64,000 nucleotides of DNA from Paramesorhizobium sp049065735 (GTDB lineage: Bacteria; Pseudomonadota; Alphaproteobacteria; Rhizobiales; Rhizobiaceae): the NCBI RefSeq assembly GCF_049065735.1, contig NZ_JBAKHD010000001.1, positions 124,001 to 188,000 on the forward strand, read 5' to 3'. Numbering within the stretch: position 1 is the first letter of the stretch; every line of letters starts with the position of its first letter. The translations under genes were made by a program, and so were the position numbers. Shown here one piece after another: positions 34,257 to 42,950 of the stretch. Under the pieces are notes generated by a model. It searched no databases. It had not been told where the DNA came from and worked only from the letters and a program-made list of their open reading frames with translations.

Positions 34257-35628
34257 AATAAGCATATTCCAAAAACACCGGCTCCACCGAACATCCCCAG
34301 ACGCTGCAATATTGGCTCAGCATCTTCTCCGCGTCGGTGGTGCCGCGGGCGACGATTTCCTCGAGCGGGGCGAGGTAATGCGTCTCGTCAAAGCCTTCGC
34401 GGTTGAGGCGCTTGCGGTTCTTGAGGCCGAGGCGGGAAATTTCCAGCGTCTCGCGGGCGATCTCGCGCACGGTGCGGTCACGGAAAGGCGCGTGGAGCGC
34501 ATAGGCTGGCACGGCGTCGCGCAGGGCCTGCACTTCGGCGAATTGCCAGTCGCGCGTGAGCTGCTCGGCGGCGTCGAGCGCCTCGTCATCATAGAGCAGC
34601 CCCACCCAATAGGCGGGTAGCGCGCAGACACGACGCCACGGCCCGCCATCGGCGCCGCGCATTTCGAGGAAGCGCTTCAGCCGCACATCGGGGAAGAGGG
34701 TCGATAGATGGTTGGCCCAGTCGCCCATATTTGGCACGCCATCCGGAACATCGTTCCGCAACGCGCCATTCATGAACTGGCGGAAGGTGACATGCGTCGC
34801 GTCGTAATAGCGCCCGCCGCGGATGACGAAATACATTGGCACGTCGAGCGCCCATTCGACATAATCGATGAAACCATAATCCTGCGACCAGACGAAGGGC
34901 AGGAGGCCGGAGCGCTGGTTGTCCGTGTCGCGCCAGATATTGGCGCGCCAGGAAAGAAGGCCGTTCGGCTTGCCGTCGGTAAAGGGAGAGCTGGCGAAAA
35001 GCGCCGTCGCGACCGATTGCAGCTTCATCGACACCTGCATCTTGCGGCGCATATCCGCCTCCGATGCAAAATCGAGATTAACCTGAATGGTGCAGGTGCG
35101 GTACATCATGTCGAGCCCTTCATGCCCGACCTTGGGCATGTAGTTCGTCATGATCGCATAGCGCGATTTGGGCATGCGCGGCGTCTCGGCCAGTGTCCAT
35201 TTCGGGCTGCCGCCGACGCCGAGGAAGCGGATGCCGAGCGGGTCGGCAATCTCGCGCACCTGGGCAAGATGCGCGTTCATCTCGCGGCAGGTCTGGTGGA
35301 TGGTCTGAAGCGGCGCGCCCGAGAGTTCGAACTGCCCGCCCGGCTCCAGCGAAATCGCGCCCTTGCCGGTCGGCTCGACGAGGCCGATGATATTGCCCTC
35401 GTCGATGATCGGGTCCCAGCCGAGATTGGCCTGCATGCCCTCCAGGATGGCCCGAATGCCGTGCGGCCCCTCGTAAGGGACTGGGCTGTTGTCTTCGGTA
35501 TAGAAGGGAAATTTCTCGTGCTCGGTGCCGATTCGCCACTTGTCCGCCGGCTTGTTGCCTTCGGCCAGATAGGCCACCAGTTCGTCCACTGAGGAAATCG
35601 GCGTTTCATCCGTCGTATCACGAGCCAT
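34255..35628 (-). CDS. gshA: Glutamate-cysteine ligase (plant/alphaproteobacterial type)
   Basis: First step of glutathione synthesis. The 457-residue protein belongs to the GCS2/plant-type family: KWRIGTEHEKFPF near 31-43, GAISLEPGGQFELSGAP near 94-110, KSRYAIMTNYMPKVG near 155 and QVNLDFASEADM near 182. Length fits bacterial relatives of plant GSH1. gshB is not nearby. Its 3' end runs into the family C repeat. Confidence 0.93.
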   Translation of the reverse strand: MARDTTDETPISSVDELVAYLAEGNKPADKWRIGTEHEKFPFYTEDNSPVPYEGPHGIRAILEGMQANLGWDPIIDEGNIIGLVEPTGKGAISLEPGGQFELSGAPLQTIHQTCREMNAHLAQVREIADPLGIRFLGVGGSPKWTLAETPRMPKSRYAIMTNYMPKVGHEGLDMMYRTCTIQVNLDFASEADMRRKMQVSMKLQSVATALFASSPFTDGKPNGLLSWRANIWRDTDNQRSGLLPFVWSQDYGFIDYVEWALDVPMYFVIRGGRYYDATHVTFRQFMNGALRNDVPDGVPNMGDWANHLSTLFPDVRLKRFLEMRGADGGPWRRVCALPAYWVGLLYDDEALDAAEQLTRDWQFAEVQALRDAVPAYALHAPFRDRTVREIARETLEISRLGLKNRKRLNREGFDETHYLAPLEEIVARGTTDAEKMLSQYCSVWGCSVEPVFLEYAY

Positions 35629-35727
35629 TTTATACCCTGAGCCCTGCCTGTTTTGGTTCGTGATTGGACGGTTTTGTCAAATCGCGCAAGTGAATTTCAT
35701 TTATGCGGACATCAATGGAAATTGATC

Positions 35728-35881
35728 AAGGGAGTAAGGGAATAGGGGAATAGGGGAATAGGGATGGACTTACTCCAAGGAATCAATACCCAACTCCCTT
35801 ACTCCTTACTCCTTACTCCTTACTCCTTACTCCTTACTCCTTACTCCTTACTCCCTTACTCCCTTACTCCCTTACTCCCTT
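35728..35881. repeat. Family C octamer palindrome, copy 4 (longest array)
   Basis: The left arm (35728-35764) reads CAAGGGAGTAAGGGAATAGG and related units. The right arm (35790-35881) has about eight 7-base ACTCCTT units and then about five 8-base ACTCCCTT units, an internal change of unit length. A 25-30 base loop has the same skeleton as the loop of copy 2. The rsmE stop TAA (35872-35874) and its last codons lie inside the array. Confidence 0.85.
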
Positions 35882-36618
35882 ACTCCCCAATCCCCCACCG
35901 TCGCCTGGATCAGCGCCAGCGCCGCCACCGCCGCCGTGTCGGCACGCAGAATCCGTGGTCCGAGGGGGATGGTGGTGACGAAAGGCAGGCGCCGCAGCAG
36001 GGTGCGCTCCTCCTCCGAAAAACCGCCTTCCGGGCCGACAAGGAGGCCGAGCGGGCCGGGTTGCAGCGACTGGAGGAGGGGCAAGGGATTGTCCGTCTCG
36101 TGCCCCTCGTCGCAGAAGATCAACCGGCGGGAGGGCTCCCACTGGTCGAGCAGCCGGTCGAGCTTCACCGCCTCGCGCGTCTCGGGCAGGCTCAATATGC
36201 CGCATTGCTCCGCCGCCTCGATCGCATTGGCGCGGACGCGCTCGGTGCCGATTTTCGGCACTTGCGTGTGCTGGGTGATGACGGGCTGTAAGACACCCGC
36301 GCCCATCTCCACCGCCTTCTGCACCAGATAATCGAGCCGTCCCTGTTTCAACGGCGCGAAGCAGTAGATGAGATCAGGCTGCGGCGTCTGCGCACGCGTC
36401 TGTTCCTGTACGTCGAGGCCGACTCGTTTCTTGCCTTCCGGGCGGACGGCGGCTTTCCATTCCCCATCTCGCCCGTTGAAGATCAGGACCGGATCGCCAT
36501 CCTTCATCCTCAGGACATGGGCGAGATAATGCGCCGCTTCTGCCGGAGGCTCGATATGAGCACCCGCCGCAAGCGGCATGTCGATGAACAATCTCTGCAG
36601 TCTGTAATTCGCGCGCAT
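35872..36618 (-). CDS. rsmE: 16S rRNA (uracil-1498-N3)-methyltransferase
   Basis: Methylates U1498 of 16S rRNA. The 248-residue SPOUT-fold protein has an N-terminal PUA-like part and the SAM-binding knot LLVGPEGGFSEEE near 190-203 followed by LGPRILRADTAAVAAL. The last residues (W-G-V-R-E) and the stop are encoded by the family C array, so this C-terminus may differ from that of relatives. gshA lies downstream in the same orientation. Confidence 0.93.
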   Translation of the reverse strand: MRANYRLQRLFIDMPLAAGAHIEPPAEAAHYLAHVLRMKDGDPVLIFNGRDGEWKAAVRPEGKKRVGLDVQEQTRAQTPQPDLIYCFAPLKQGRLDYLVQKAVEMGAGVLQPVITQHTQVPKIGTERVRANAIEAAEQCGILSLPETREAVKLDRLLDQWEPSRRLIFCDEGHETDNPLPLLQSLQPGPLGLLVGPEGGFSEEERTLLRRLPFVTTIPLGPRILRADTAAVAALALIQATVGDWGVRE

Positions 36619-36823
36619 GGACCAATCGATGGCAGGAGAGGGGGCTTCGGGTCAAGCGTTGCTTCGTTGCCACAGGGGGCGGACAATTCGCTCTAAGTCA
36701 CGGAAATCTAAAAACCAAACCAGGGGGTTTAGTTGTTTGAAAGGAGTTGGGTGTGTACTCACCTGACGCGCTGCGTTTCGGTTCCGGCGCAAATCACCTT
36801 AACCATCGTGGAGACGATCCAAC

Positions 36824-36964
36824 ATGACCGCCAAGGGCGCCACGCTCCTTACCATTCTCATGATCTCCGCGATCCTGTTCATGGCGACCGGCATTTTCTC
36901 GGTCGATGCCGGCGGGCATCAGGTCTCCAGCGACGGATACGGCGTCTCCTCCAGCTATCGCTGA
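36824..36964 (+). CDS. Small exported or single-TM protein (46 residues)
   Basis: MTAKGATLLTILMISAILFM... has a basic start, a hydrophobic segment of about 19 residues and a Gly/Ser/Tyr-rich tail, so it is either secreted or anchored by its signal. GGAG at 36809-36812 precedes ATG 36824. Codon use fits the host. No family recognised. It is the only gene I can support in 36619-37274; the rest is a family D repeat (37043-37197) and unremarkable sequence. Confidence 0.5.
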   Translation: MTAKGATLLTILMISAILFMATGIFSVDAGGHQVSSDGYGVSSSYR

Positions 36965-37042
36965 TTTTCCCGAATCAGAACGAAGTGTGTTTTGATGGAA
37001 TCATCGACTGCATCCTATTGACCGTTCCCGTGGTGGATAGGG

Positions 37043-37197
37043 AGAGGAATGGATCCCAGTGACAAGCACTGGGATGACGGATGGGATTAGCTGTTCCCAC
37101 TAATCACCAACCTCCGCTTGCCACAACGGTTGTCCAGTTGGGCGAAAGCATATTCCACCCCGTCATCCCAGTGCTTGTCACTGGGATCCATTCCTCT
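37043..37197. repeat. Family D palindromic element, copy 1
   Basis: Inverted ends of about 37 bp: AGAGGAATGGATCCCAGTGA on the left and its complement on the right. Each end contains its own hairpin CCCAGTG-ACAAG-CACTGGG. The central ~80 bp is unique. A related but diverged copy (CCTGTGACAAGCACAGG core) is at 61278-61440. Confidence 0.9.
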
Positions 37198-37274
37198 ACG
37201 GTGAAATTACCACTACCCATGAAGATGGAGCTTTATTGCTTCCGTCCAAAAACAATTTGGTCCAGGTTCGAATC

Positions 37275-38180
37275 TTACGCCCCTTCCTCCCAATAGGGCG
37301 TGGGTCCGTATAGATCGGCCAGATAATCGATAAAAAGCCGCACCTTCGCCGGCAGGAACTGCCGCGAGGGGTAGACGGCATATATCGCCACCTTGCGCGT
37401 CGCCGTATAGTCGGGCAGCACCTGCACGAGCCGGCCTGCCGCGAGCTCCGGCCCGATATCCCATGTCGAGCGCTGCGCGATGCCGAGCCCGGCCAGCACC
37501 GCCTCCCGCACCACTTCGCTGGAATTGGTCTGGAGCGGCCCAGCGGGGCGCAAGGATACCGGCCCATCCGGCCCTTCCAGCCGCCAGGGGTCGTTATTGT
37601 GCGGGGCAAGGCAGATGTGGTTCTCGAGATCGGCGAAGTCCTTTGGCATCCCATGTTCCGCGATATAGCGCGGCGAAGCCACCAGGATGCGCCGCACCGG
37701 CGCGAGCCGTCTGGCGACGAGGCTCGAATCGGATAGCTCGGCGATGCGGATCGCCAGATCATAGCCTTCGCCGACGATATCGACGATTTCATCCGTCAGC
37801 ATCATATTGATGGCAAGATCGCTATTCACCCGCATGAAAGGCTCCAGATGCGGCGCGATATGCATCCGCCCGAAGGTGGTCGGCGCGGAGATTTTCAGCG
37901 TCCCGCGCGCATCGGCGGAGCGGCGCGAGACGAAGCTCTCCGCCTCCTCGACGCCTGAGAGAATGGCGAGCACCCGCTCGTAATAGCCTTGTCCCGCCTC
38001 GGTCAGCGCGATCTGCCGCGTCGTGCGCTGGAGCAGGCGCGTGCCGAGCCGGTCCTCCAGCCGCCGCAACCGCTTCGAGACGACGGCGGGAGATAGGCCC
38101 AGCTCGCGCCCCGCCGCCGACATGCTGCCGCTCGACACTGTCAGCGCGAAGATTTCCATATCTGCCAGATTGCTCAGCAT
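37275..38180 (-). CDS. LysR-family transcriptional regulator
   Basis: About 301 residues from ATG 38180 (MLSNLADMEIFALTVSSGSM); an in-frame ATG at 38240 is less typical. The HTH is at about 4-60 and the effector domain follows; the sequence resembles the CrgA/DsdC-like LysR group that represses or activates divergent oxidoreductase genes. It is divergent from glcDEF with about 110 bases between starts, making it the likely regulator of glycolate oxidation. Confidence 0.9.
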   Translation of the reverse strand: MLSNLADMEIFALTVSSGSMSAAGRELGLSPAVVSKRLRRLEDRLGTRLLQRTTRQIALTEAGQGYYERVLAILSGVEEAESFVSRRSADARGTLKISAPTTFGRMHIAPHLEPFMRVNSDLAINMMLTDEIVDIVGEGYDLAIRIAELSDSSLVARRLAPVRRILVASPRYIAEHGMPKDFADLENHICLAPHNNDPWRLEGPDGPVSLRPAGPLQTNSSEVVREAVLAGLGIAQRSTWDIGPELAAGRLVQVLPDYTATRKVAIYAVYPSRQFLPAKVRLFIDYLADLYGPTPYWEEGA

Positions 38181-38293
38181 GGGCTTATATTCGTTCCAGG
38201 ATAGCAAAACGCCTTCAACCGGCGGGACAAGATGGAACATTTACAAGCTTATTCGGCGGGGGGTAAACCGGTTTTAATGTTGGAGGAACTGTC

Positions 38294-39790
38294 ATGTCCG
38301 GGTTGACGATGCCGAAGGCGGACGCCGCCACGCTGGCGCGGCGCGCTGAAATCGTCGCGCAATTGCGCGAGATCGTGCCCGGCGAGGGCGTGGTCGACGC
38401 CATCAACGGGATGCGCGCCTTCGAAAGCGACGGGCTCACCGCCTACCGGCAATTGCCGCTTGTGGTCGTCTTGCCTGAAACCGTGAAGCAGGTTTCGCGC
38501 ATCCTCAAATATTGCCACGAGCGCAATATCCGCGTCGTGCCGCGCGGCTCCGGCACCTCGCTGTCGGGCGGCGCGCTGCCGCTGGAGGATGCCGTGCTGC
38601 TCGTCATGTCGCGCTTCAACCGCATTCTGGAAGTGGATTACGCCAACCGCGTCGCAAGGGTGCAGCCGGGCGTGACCAATCTCGGCATCACCCGCGCGGT
38701 CGAGCATGAGGGCTTTTATTATGCCCCGGACCCGTCCTCGCAGATCGCCTGCTCCATCGGCGGCAATGTGGCGGAAAATTCCGGCGGCGTGCATTGCCTG
38801 AAATACGGGCTGACGGCCAACAATGTCCTTGGCATCGAAATGGTGCTGATGAATGGCGAGGTGGTCCGGCTGGGCGGCAAGCATCTCGACAGCGAAGGCT
38901 ATGATCTGCTCGGCCTGATGACCGGGTCGGAGGGGCTGCTGGGCGTGGTCACGGAAGTCACCGTCCGCATCCTCCAGAAGCCCGAGACGGCGCGCGCCGT
39001 GCTGGTCGGCTTCCCTTCCAGCGAGGCGGCAGGGCAATGCGTTGCCGACATCATCGGCGCGGGCATCATCCCCGGCGGCATGGAGATGATGGACCGCCCC
39101 GCTATTCACGCGGCGGAGGATTTCGTCCATGCCGGCTATCCGCTCGATGTCGAGGCGCTGCTGATCGTCGAACTGGATGGCCCGGAGGTAGAGGTCGATT
39201 ATCTGATCGCGCGGGTGGAGCAAATCGCACGGACGAACGGCGCGACCACCTGCATCGTCTCCCAATCGGAAGAGGAACGGCTCACTTTCTGGGCGGGGCG
39301 CAAGGCGGCGTTTCCAGCGGTTGGGCGCATCTCGCCCGATTATTACTGCATGGACGGCACCATCCCCCGCAAGGAACTGCCCAAAGTGCTGGCCGGCATG
39401 CGGGCGCTATCCGAAAAATACGCCCTGCGCGTCGCCAATGTCTTCCACGCGGGCGACGGCAATCTCCACCCGCTCATCCTCTATGACGCCAACGTCCCCG
39501 GCGAACTGGAAAAAGCCGAAGCCTTCGGTGCTGATATTTTGCGCCTTTGCGTGGCCGTCGGCGGCGTCCTCACCGGCGAGCATGGCGTCGGCGTTGAAAA
39601 ACGCGACCTGATGCCGGAAATGTTCAACGAGATCGACCTCAACCAGCAAATCCGCGTCAAATGCGCCTTCGATGAGAAGCACCTTCTCAATCCGGGCAAG
39701 GTCTTCCCGCAACTCCACCGCTGCGCCGAACTCGGCCGCATGCACATCCACCGCGGGCAACTGGCGTTTCCGGACATTCCGAGGTTTTGA
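38294..39790 (+). CDS. glcD: Glycolate oxidase, FAD-linked subunit
   Basis: Oxidises glycolate to glyoxylate. The 498-residue protein has the FAD-binding type-4 domain with PRGSGTSLSGGALP near 85-98 and SIGGNVAENSGGVHCLKYG near 152-170, and the C-terminal HAGDGNLHPLI and GEHGVGVEKR motifs. GGAGG at 38282-38286 precedes ATG. Glyoxylate produced would feed the same pool as isocitrate lyase. Confidence 0.96.
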   Translation: MSGLTMPKADAATLARRAEIVAQLREIVPGEGVVDAINGMRAFESDGLTAYRQLPLVVVLPETVKQVSRILKYCHERNIRVVPRGSGTSLSGGALPLEDAVLLVMSRFNRILEVDYANRVARVQPGVTNLGITRAVEHEGFYYAPDPSSQIACSIGGNVAENSGGVHCLKYGLTANNVLGIEMVLMNGEVVRLGGKHLDSEGYDLLGLMTGSEGLLGVVTEVTVRILQKPETARAVLVGFPSSEAAGQCVADIIGAGIIPGGMEMMDRPAIHAAEDFVHAGYPLDVEALLIVELDGPEVEVDYLIARVEQIARTNGATTCIVSQSEEERLTFWAGRKAAFPAVGRISPDYYCMDGTIPRKELPKVLAGMRALSEKYALRVANVFHAGDGNLHPLILYDANVPGELEKAEAFGADILRLCVAVGGVLTGEHGVGVEKRDLMPEMFNEIDLNQQIRVKCAFDEKHLLNPGKVFPQLHRCAELGRMHIHRGQLAFPDIPRF

Positions 39791-41019
39791 TGACCATTTT
39801 CACCCCCAAAACCGAGGAAGATGTTCTCGAAACCGTGCAATGGGCGCTGTCCAGGGAAGTGCCGATGGAAATCATCGGCCATGGCACCAAGCGCGCCATC
39901 GGCAGGCCGATGCAGGTGGAGCATACAATCGATCTTTCCGGCCTTTCCGGCGTCACGCTCTACGAGCCGGAGGAACTGGTGCTTTCGGCAAAGGCTGGAA
40001 CCCCGCTTGCCGAAATCGAGGCGCTGCTGGGCAAGCACGGCCAATGCCTGCAGTTCGAGCCTATGGATTACGGTCCGCTTCTCAAGCAAGTTCAGGAGAA
40101 GTGTGAAGGCAGCGAACCGGGCAGGGGCACCATCGGCGGCGTCCTCGCGGCGAATCTGAGCGGCCCGAGGCGGCTGAAGGCAGGGGCGGCGCGGGATCAT
40201 ATTCTCGGCGTGCGCGCCGTCTCGGGCCGGGGCGAACTCTTCAAATCCGGGGGGCGCGTTGTGAAGAACGTCACCGGCTACGACCTTTCCAAGGGCATGG
40301 CCGGGTCGTGGGGCACGCTGGGGGTCTTTGCCGAAGTCACCTTCAAGGTGCTTCCCGCGCCGGAGACGGAGACGACGCTCGCCCTTCGCGGCCTCGAAGA
40401 TGAGGAAGCCGCACGCGCCATGGCCATCGCCATGGGCTCCAGCGCGGAAGTTTCGTCCGCCGCCCATCTGCCCGTCACTGTCACGGGCAAGGTGGTCGGC
40501 GGCGCTCTCTCGGGCAAGGCCTCGACGCTGCTGCGGCTGGAAGGCTTCGCTCCATCGGTCGAGGCCCGCGCGGAGAGGCTGAAGGCATTGCTGAAACCGG
40601 CCGGCGAGCTTGACGAAATCGCCGAGGATCAATCGCGCCGCCTCTGGCAGGAAATTCGCGACTGCCTGCCCTTTGCTGATAACACCCAACGCTGCATCTG
40701 GCGCGTCTCGATGGCGCCGATGGAGGCGCACAAGATGGTATATGCCTTGCGCCTTGGCGCTGGTGTCGATGCCTTTTACGACTGGCAGGGCGGGCTTGTC
40801 TGGCTGCGCATGGAGGCCGATCCGGAGCCCCAGGCGCTGCGCCGTCTCATCGCCCATTTCGGCGGCGGCCACGCCACGCTGGTGCGTGCCCCAGCCGTAA
40901 CGCGCGGTACGGTGGATGTTTTCGAGCCGCAGCCCCCTAGCTTGGCGGCGCTGTCGCAGCGCCTGAAGCAGCAGTTCGACCCGAAGGGGATACTCAATCG
41001 GGGGCGTATGCTCGCATAA
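39790..41019 (+). CDS. glcE: Glycolate oxidase subunit GlcE
   Basis: A 409-residue FAD-binding domain protein, shorter than GlcD: EIIGHGTKRAIGRP near 24-37, GTIGGVLAANLSGPRR near 114-129 and KNVTGYDLSKGMAGS near 158. The ATG at 39790 overlaps the glcD stop by one base (TGATG); the TTG at 39787 is not used. GlcE is required for the membrane-associated GlcDEF complex. Confidence 0.94.
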   Translation: MTIFTPKTEEDVLETVQWALSREVPMEIIGHGTKRAIGRPMQVEHTIDLSGLSGVTLYEPEELVLSAKAGTPLAEIEALLGKHGQCLQFEPMDYGPLLKQVQEKCEGSEPGRGTIGGVLAANLSGPRRLKAGAARDHILGVRAVSGRGELFKSGGRVVKNVTGYDLSKGMAGSWGTLGVFAEVTFKVLPAPETETTLALRGLEDEEAARAMAIAMGSSAEVSSAAHLPVTVTGKVVGGALSGKASTLLRLEGFAPSVEARAERLKALLKPAGELDEIAEDQSRRLWQEIRDCLPFADNTQRCIWRVSMAPMEAHKMVYALRLGAGVDAFYDWQGGLVWLRMEADPEPQALRRLIAHFGGGHATLVRAPAVTRGTVDVFEPQPPSLAALSQRLKQQFDPKGILNRGRMLA

Positions 41020-41079
41020 CCTCAAAAAAGTTGCAGACTTTTTGGATAAGGTTATGCGGCGGATAGCAGGAATTCTGAG

Positions 41080-42390
41080 ATGCAAACCAACTTCACGCCT
41101 GCCCAATTGCGCGATCCGGCAATAGCGGAGTCTGAAAAGATCCTGCGCAAATGCGTCCATTGCGGCTTCTGCACGGCGACCTGTCCGACCTATGTGACGC
41201 TGGGCAACGAGCTCGACAGCCCGCGCGGGCGAATTTATCTGATCAAGGACATGCTGGAAAACGGCAGGCCCGCGGATGCCGAGATCGTCAAGCATATCGA
41301 CCGCTGCTTATCCTGTCTCGCCTGCGTGACCACCTGTCCATCGGGTGTCGATTACATGCATCTGGTCGATCACGCCCGTATCCATATCGAAAAAACCTAC
41401 AAACGCCCGCTGGCAAACCGGCTGACGCGGGCGTTGCTCGCCGCTGTTTTGCCTCATTCAAAACGCTTCCGCGCCGCAATTTCGGTGGCAAAACTGGCGC
41501 ATCCCTTCGCAAAACTGTTCAAAACCGTGCCCGCACTGAAGCCATTCGCCGCGATGCTGGACCTGGCTCCCCGCATGCTGCCCGCCCGCTCCGCCTTCGC
41601 CGGCCCCGGCACGCACAAGCCCGCTACCGCACCGCGCGGCCGCGTCGCCCTATTGACCGGCTGCGCCCAGCCGGTGCTGAGGCCCGGCATCAACGAAGCA
41701 ACGATCCGGCTTCTCACCCGCTTCGGCATTGAAGTGGTCGTGCCGAAAGGGGAGGGATGCTGCGGCGCGCTGGTGCATCACATGGGCCGCGAAGAGCAAG
41801 CGCTGGTGGAAGCGCGCCGCAATGTCGATGTCTGGACCCGCGAGATCGAAAATGGCGGCCTCGACGCGATCATCGTCACTGCTTCGGGCTGCGGCACGAC
41901 GATCAAGGATTACGGCCACATGCTGCGCCTGGACCCCGCCTATAAGGACAAGGCGGCGAGGGTCTCAGGGCTTGCGAAGGACATCACCGAATATCTCGCC
42001 ACCCTCGATCTCCCTGCGCCGGAAAACCCCGTTGGCCTGACCGTCGCCTATCACTCCGCCTGCTCGATGCAGCACGGCCAGAAGATCACCAGCCAGCCGA
42101 AGGCGCTCTTGGCGCGGGCTGGCTTCACGGTCAAAGAGCCGGCGGAAGGCCACCTCTGCTGCGGCTCCGCCGGCACCTACAACATCATGCAGCCCGACAT
42201 CTCCCGCCGCCTGCGCGACCGCAAGGTGAAGAACATCGAGGCGACGAAAGCGGACCTCATCGCGACAGGCAATATCGGCTGCATCACCCAGATCGCGTCA
42301 GGCTCGAAATTGCCGATCGTGCATACGGTGGAATTGCTGGATTGGGCTTATGGCGGGCCGAATCCGGAGGCGATGGAGCTGGTTGGATAG
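41080..42390 (+). CDS. glcF: Glycolate oxidase iron-sulfur subunit
   Basis: A 436-residue protein with two ferredoxin-like clusters: CVHCGFCTATCP near 25-36 and CLSCLACVTTCP near 76-87. Two CCG domains follow (EGCCGALVHHMG near 225 and HLCCGSAGTYN near 362). It links GlcDE to the quinone pool. Sixty bases separate it from glcE. Confidence 0.95.
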   Translation: MQTNFTPAQLRDPAIAESEKILRKCVHCGFCTATCPTYVTLGNELDSPRGRIYLIKDMLENGRPADAEIVKHIDRCLSCLACVTTCPSGVDYMHLVDHARIHIEKTYKRPLANRLTRALLAAVLPHSKRFRAAISVAKLAHPFAKLFKTVPALKPFAAMLDLAPRMLPARSAFAGPGTHKPATAPRGRVALLTGCAQPVLRPGINEATIRLLTRFGIEVVVPKGEGCCGALVHHMGREEQALVEARRNVDVWTREIENGGLDAIIVTASGCGTTIKDYGHMLRLDPAYKDKAARVSGLAKDITEYLATLDLPAPENPVGLTVAYHSACSMQHGQKITSQPKALLARAGFTVKEPAEGHLCCGSAGTYNIMQPDISRRLRDRKVKNIEATKADLIATGNIGCITQIASGSKLPIVHTVELLDWAYGGPNPEAMELVG

Positions 42391-42499
42391 AAAAAGGCGT
42401 TTGGGCGGGGCCCTGCGGGTCAATATAATGGAGGACGGCTACACCAACGACGATTCCGACGAGCGGAATGACCAATGCTAAGAAGTTGCAGCTGCTCAT
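42284..42499 (-). CDS. Possible small membrane protein, paralogue of the 37-residue neighbour
   Basis: MSSCNFLALVIPLVGIVVGV... starts at 42499. The first 35 residues form one membrane segment and align with the preceding 37-residue product (LxLxxPxVxxVxGVxVxLHxI). The rest, Pro/Ser-rich, overlaps the 3' end of glcF on the other strand by about 105 bases, so the true product may be shorter or the gene may be a decayed duplicate. Confidence 0.3.
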   Translation of the reverse strand: MSSCNFLALVIPLVGIVVGVAVLHYIDPQGPAQTPFSIQPAPSPPDSARHKPNPAIPPYARSAISSLTRSG

Positions 42500-42505
42500 T
42501 GGTCA
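42468..42505. other. Inverted repeat over the start of the third small ORF
   Basis: ATGACCAATG (from 42468) pairs with CATTGGTCAT (to 42505) around a loop of about 18 bases. It covers the ATG at 42499 on the minus strand and could hide it in a hairpin, or it may be a scar of duplication. Confidence 0.4.
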
Positions 42506-42519
42506 TGCCCGGTCTAATG

Positions 42520-42633
42520 TCATCGGCGGCCAGGGCGCTTGGGGTTATCCAAAGGGATAAAATGAAGAGCGACCATAACCCCGAGAACAAGAACAACCGG
42601 AAGGGCCAGTGTGAGGTAGTAGTAAATCGTCAT
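42520..42633 (-). CDS. 37-residue single-TM peptide (second gene of a coupled pair)
   Basis: MTIYYYLTLALPVVLVLGVM... has one hydrophobic segment and a basic tail (DNPKRPGRR). Its ATG (42631-42633) overlaps the TGA of the 86-residue gene as ATGA, as in the pair at 20990-21324. Composition is AT-richer than glcF. Function unknown. Confidence 0.5.
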   Translation of the reverse strand: MTIYYYLTLALPVVLVLGVMVALHFIPLDNPKRPGRR

Positions 42634-42890
42634 TGGTCCAGTCTGCTCAGATATCTCAATGCGTAATAATGTAGGGCTATTCCAAGTCCGAAGCAAATGA
42701 TTATCGTTAGAGCCATGGAAACAAAGGCGACAGCATAAATTGTTGGATCGTATGCAGCGCGAGTTATTGGGGTAAAAACACCAATCAAAAGGAAGCCGAT
42801 AGCCAACCCCTTAACAAACGTCGCCCGCAGCTTGATCTTCTCCTTCACCGCATCCGATAATCTCACCGGTTCATTGTCGTGGTCTGTCAT
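42630..42890 (-). CDS. Small two-TM membrane protein (first gene of a coupled pair)
   Basis: An 86-residue protein: acidic N-terminus (MTDHDNEPVRLSD), an amphipathic stretch with VKEKIKLRATF, then two hydrophobic segments (about 26-45 and 50-74) and a basic end. It resembles the 78-residue product at 20990. Homologues are sometimes labelled amino acid transporters, which the small size does not support. It lies between glcF and an aldo/keto reductase gene with no shared pathway apparent. Confidence 0.7.
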   Translation of the reverse strand: MTDHDNEPVRLSDAVKEKIKLRATFVKGLAIGFLLIGVFTPITRAAYDPTIYAVAFVSMALTIIICFGLGIALHYYALRYLSRLDQ

Positions 42891-42918
42891 GAGTGCGCCC
42901 CCGCTTCCCTCACAAGAA

Positions 42919-42940
42919 ATGGGCCGGTTTCCCGGCCCAT
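42919..42940 (-). terminator. Terminator of the aldo/keto reductase gene
   Basis: ATGGGCCGG and CCGGCCCAT pair around a GAAA-type loop; read on the minus strand it is followed by TTCTTG. It lies ten bases after the minus-strand stop at 42951. Confidence 0.6.
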
Positions 42941-42950
42941 CGCTTCAATC

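Noticed and set aside
36733..37062. 109-residue plus-strand ORF in the rsmE-LysR gap
   Set aside because: It overlaps the better-supported 46-residue ORF in another frame and has no ribosome site or family resemblance.
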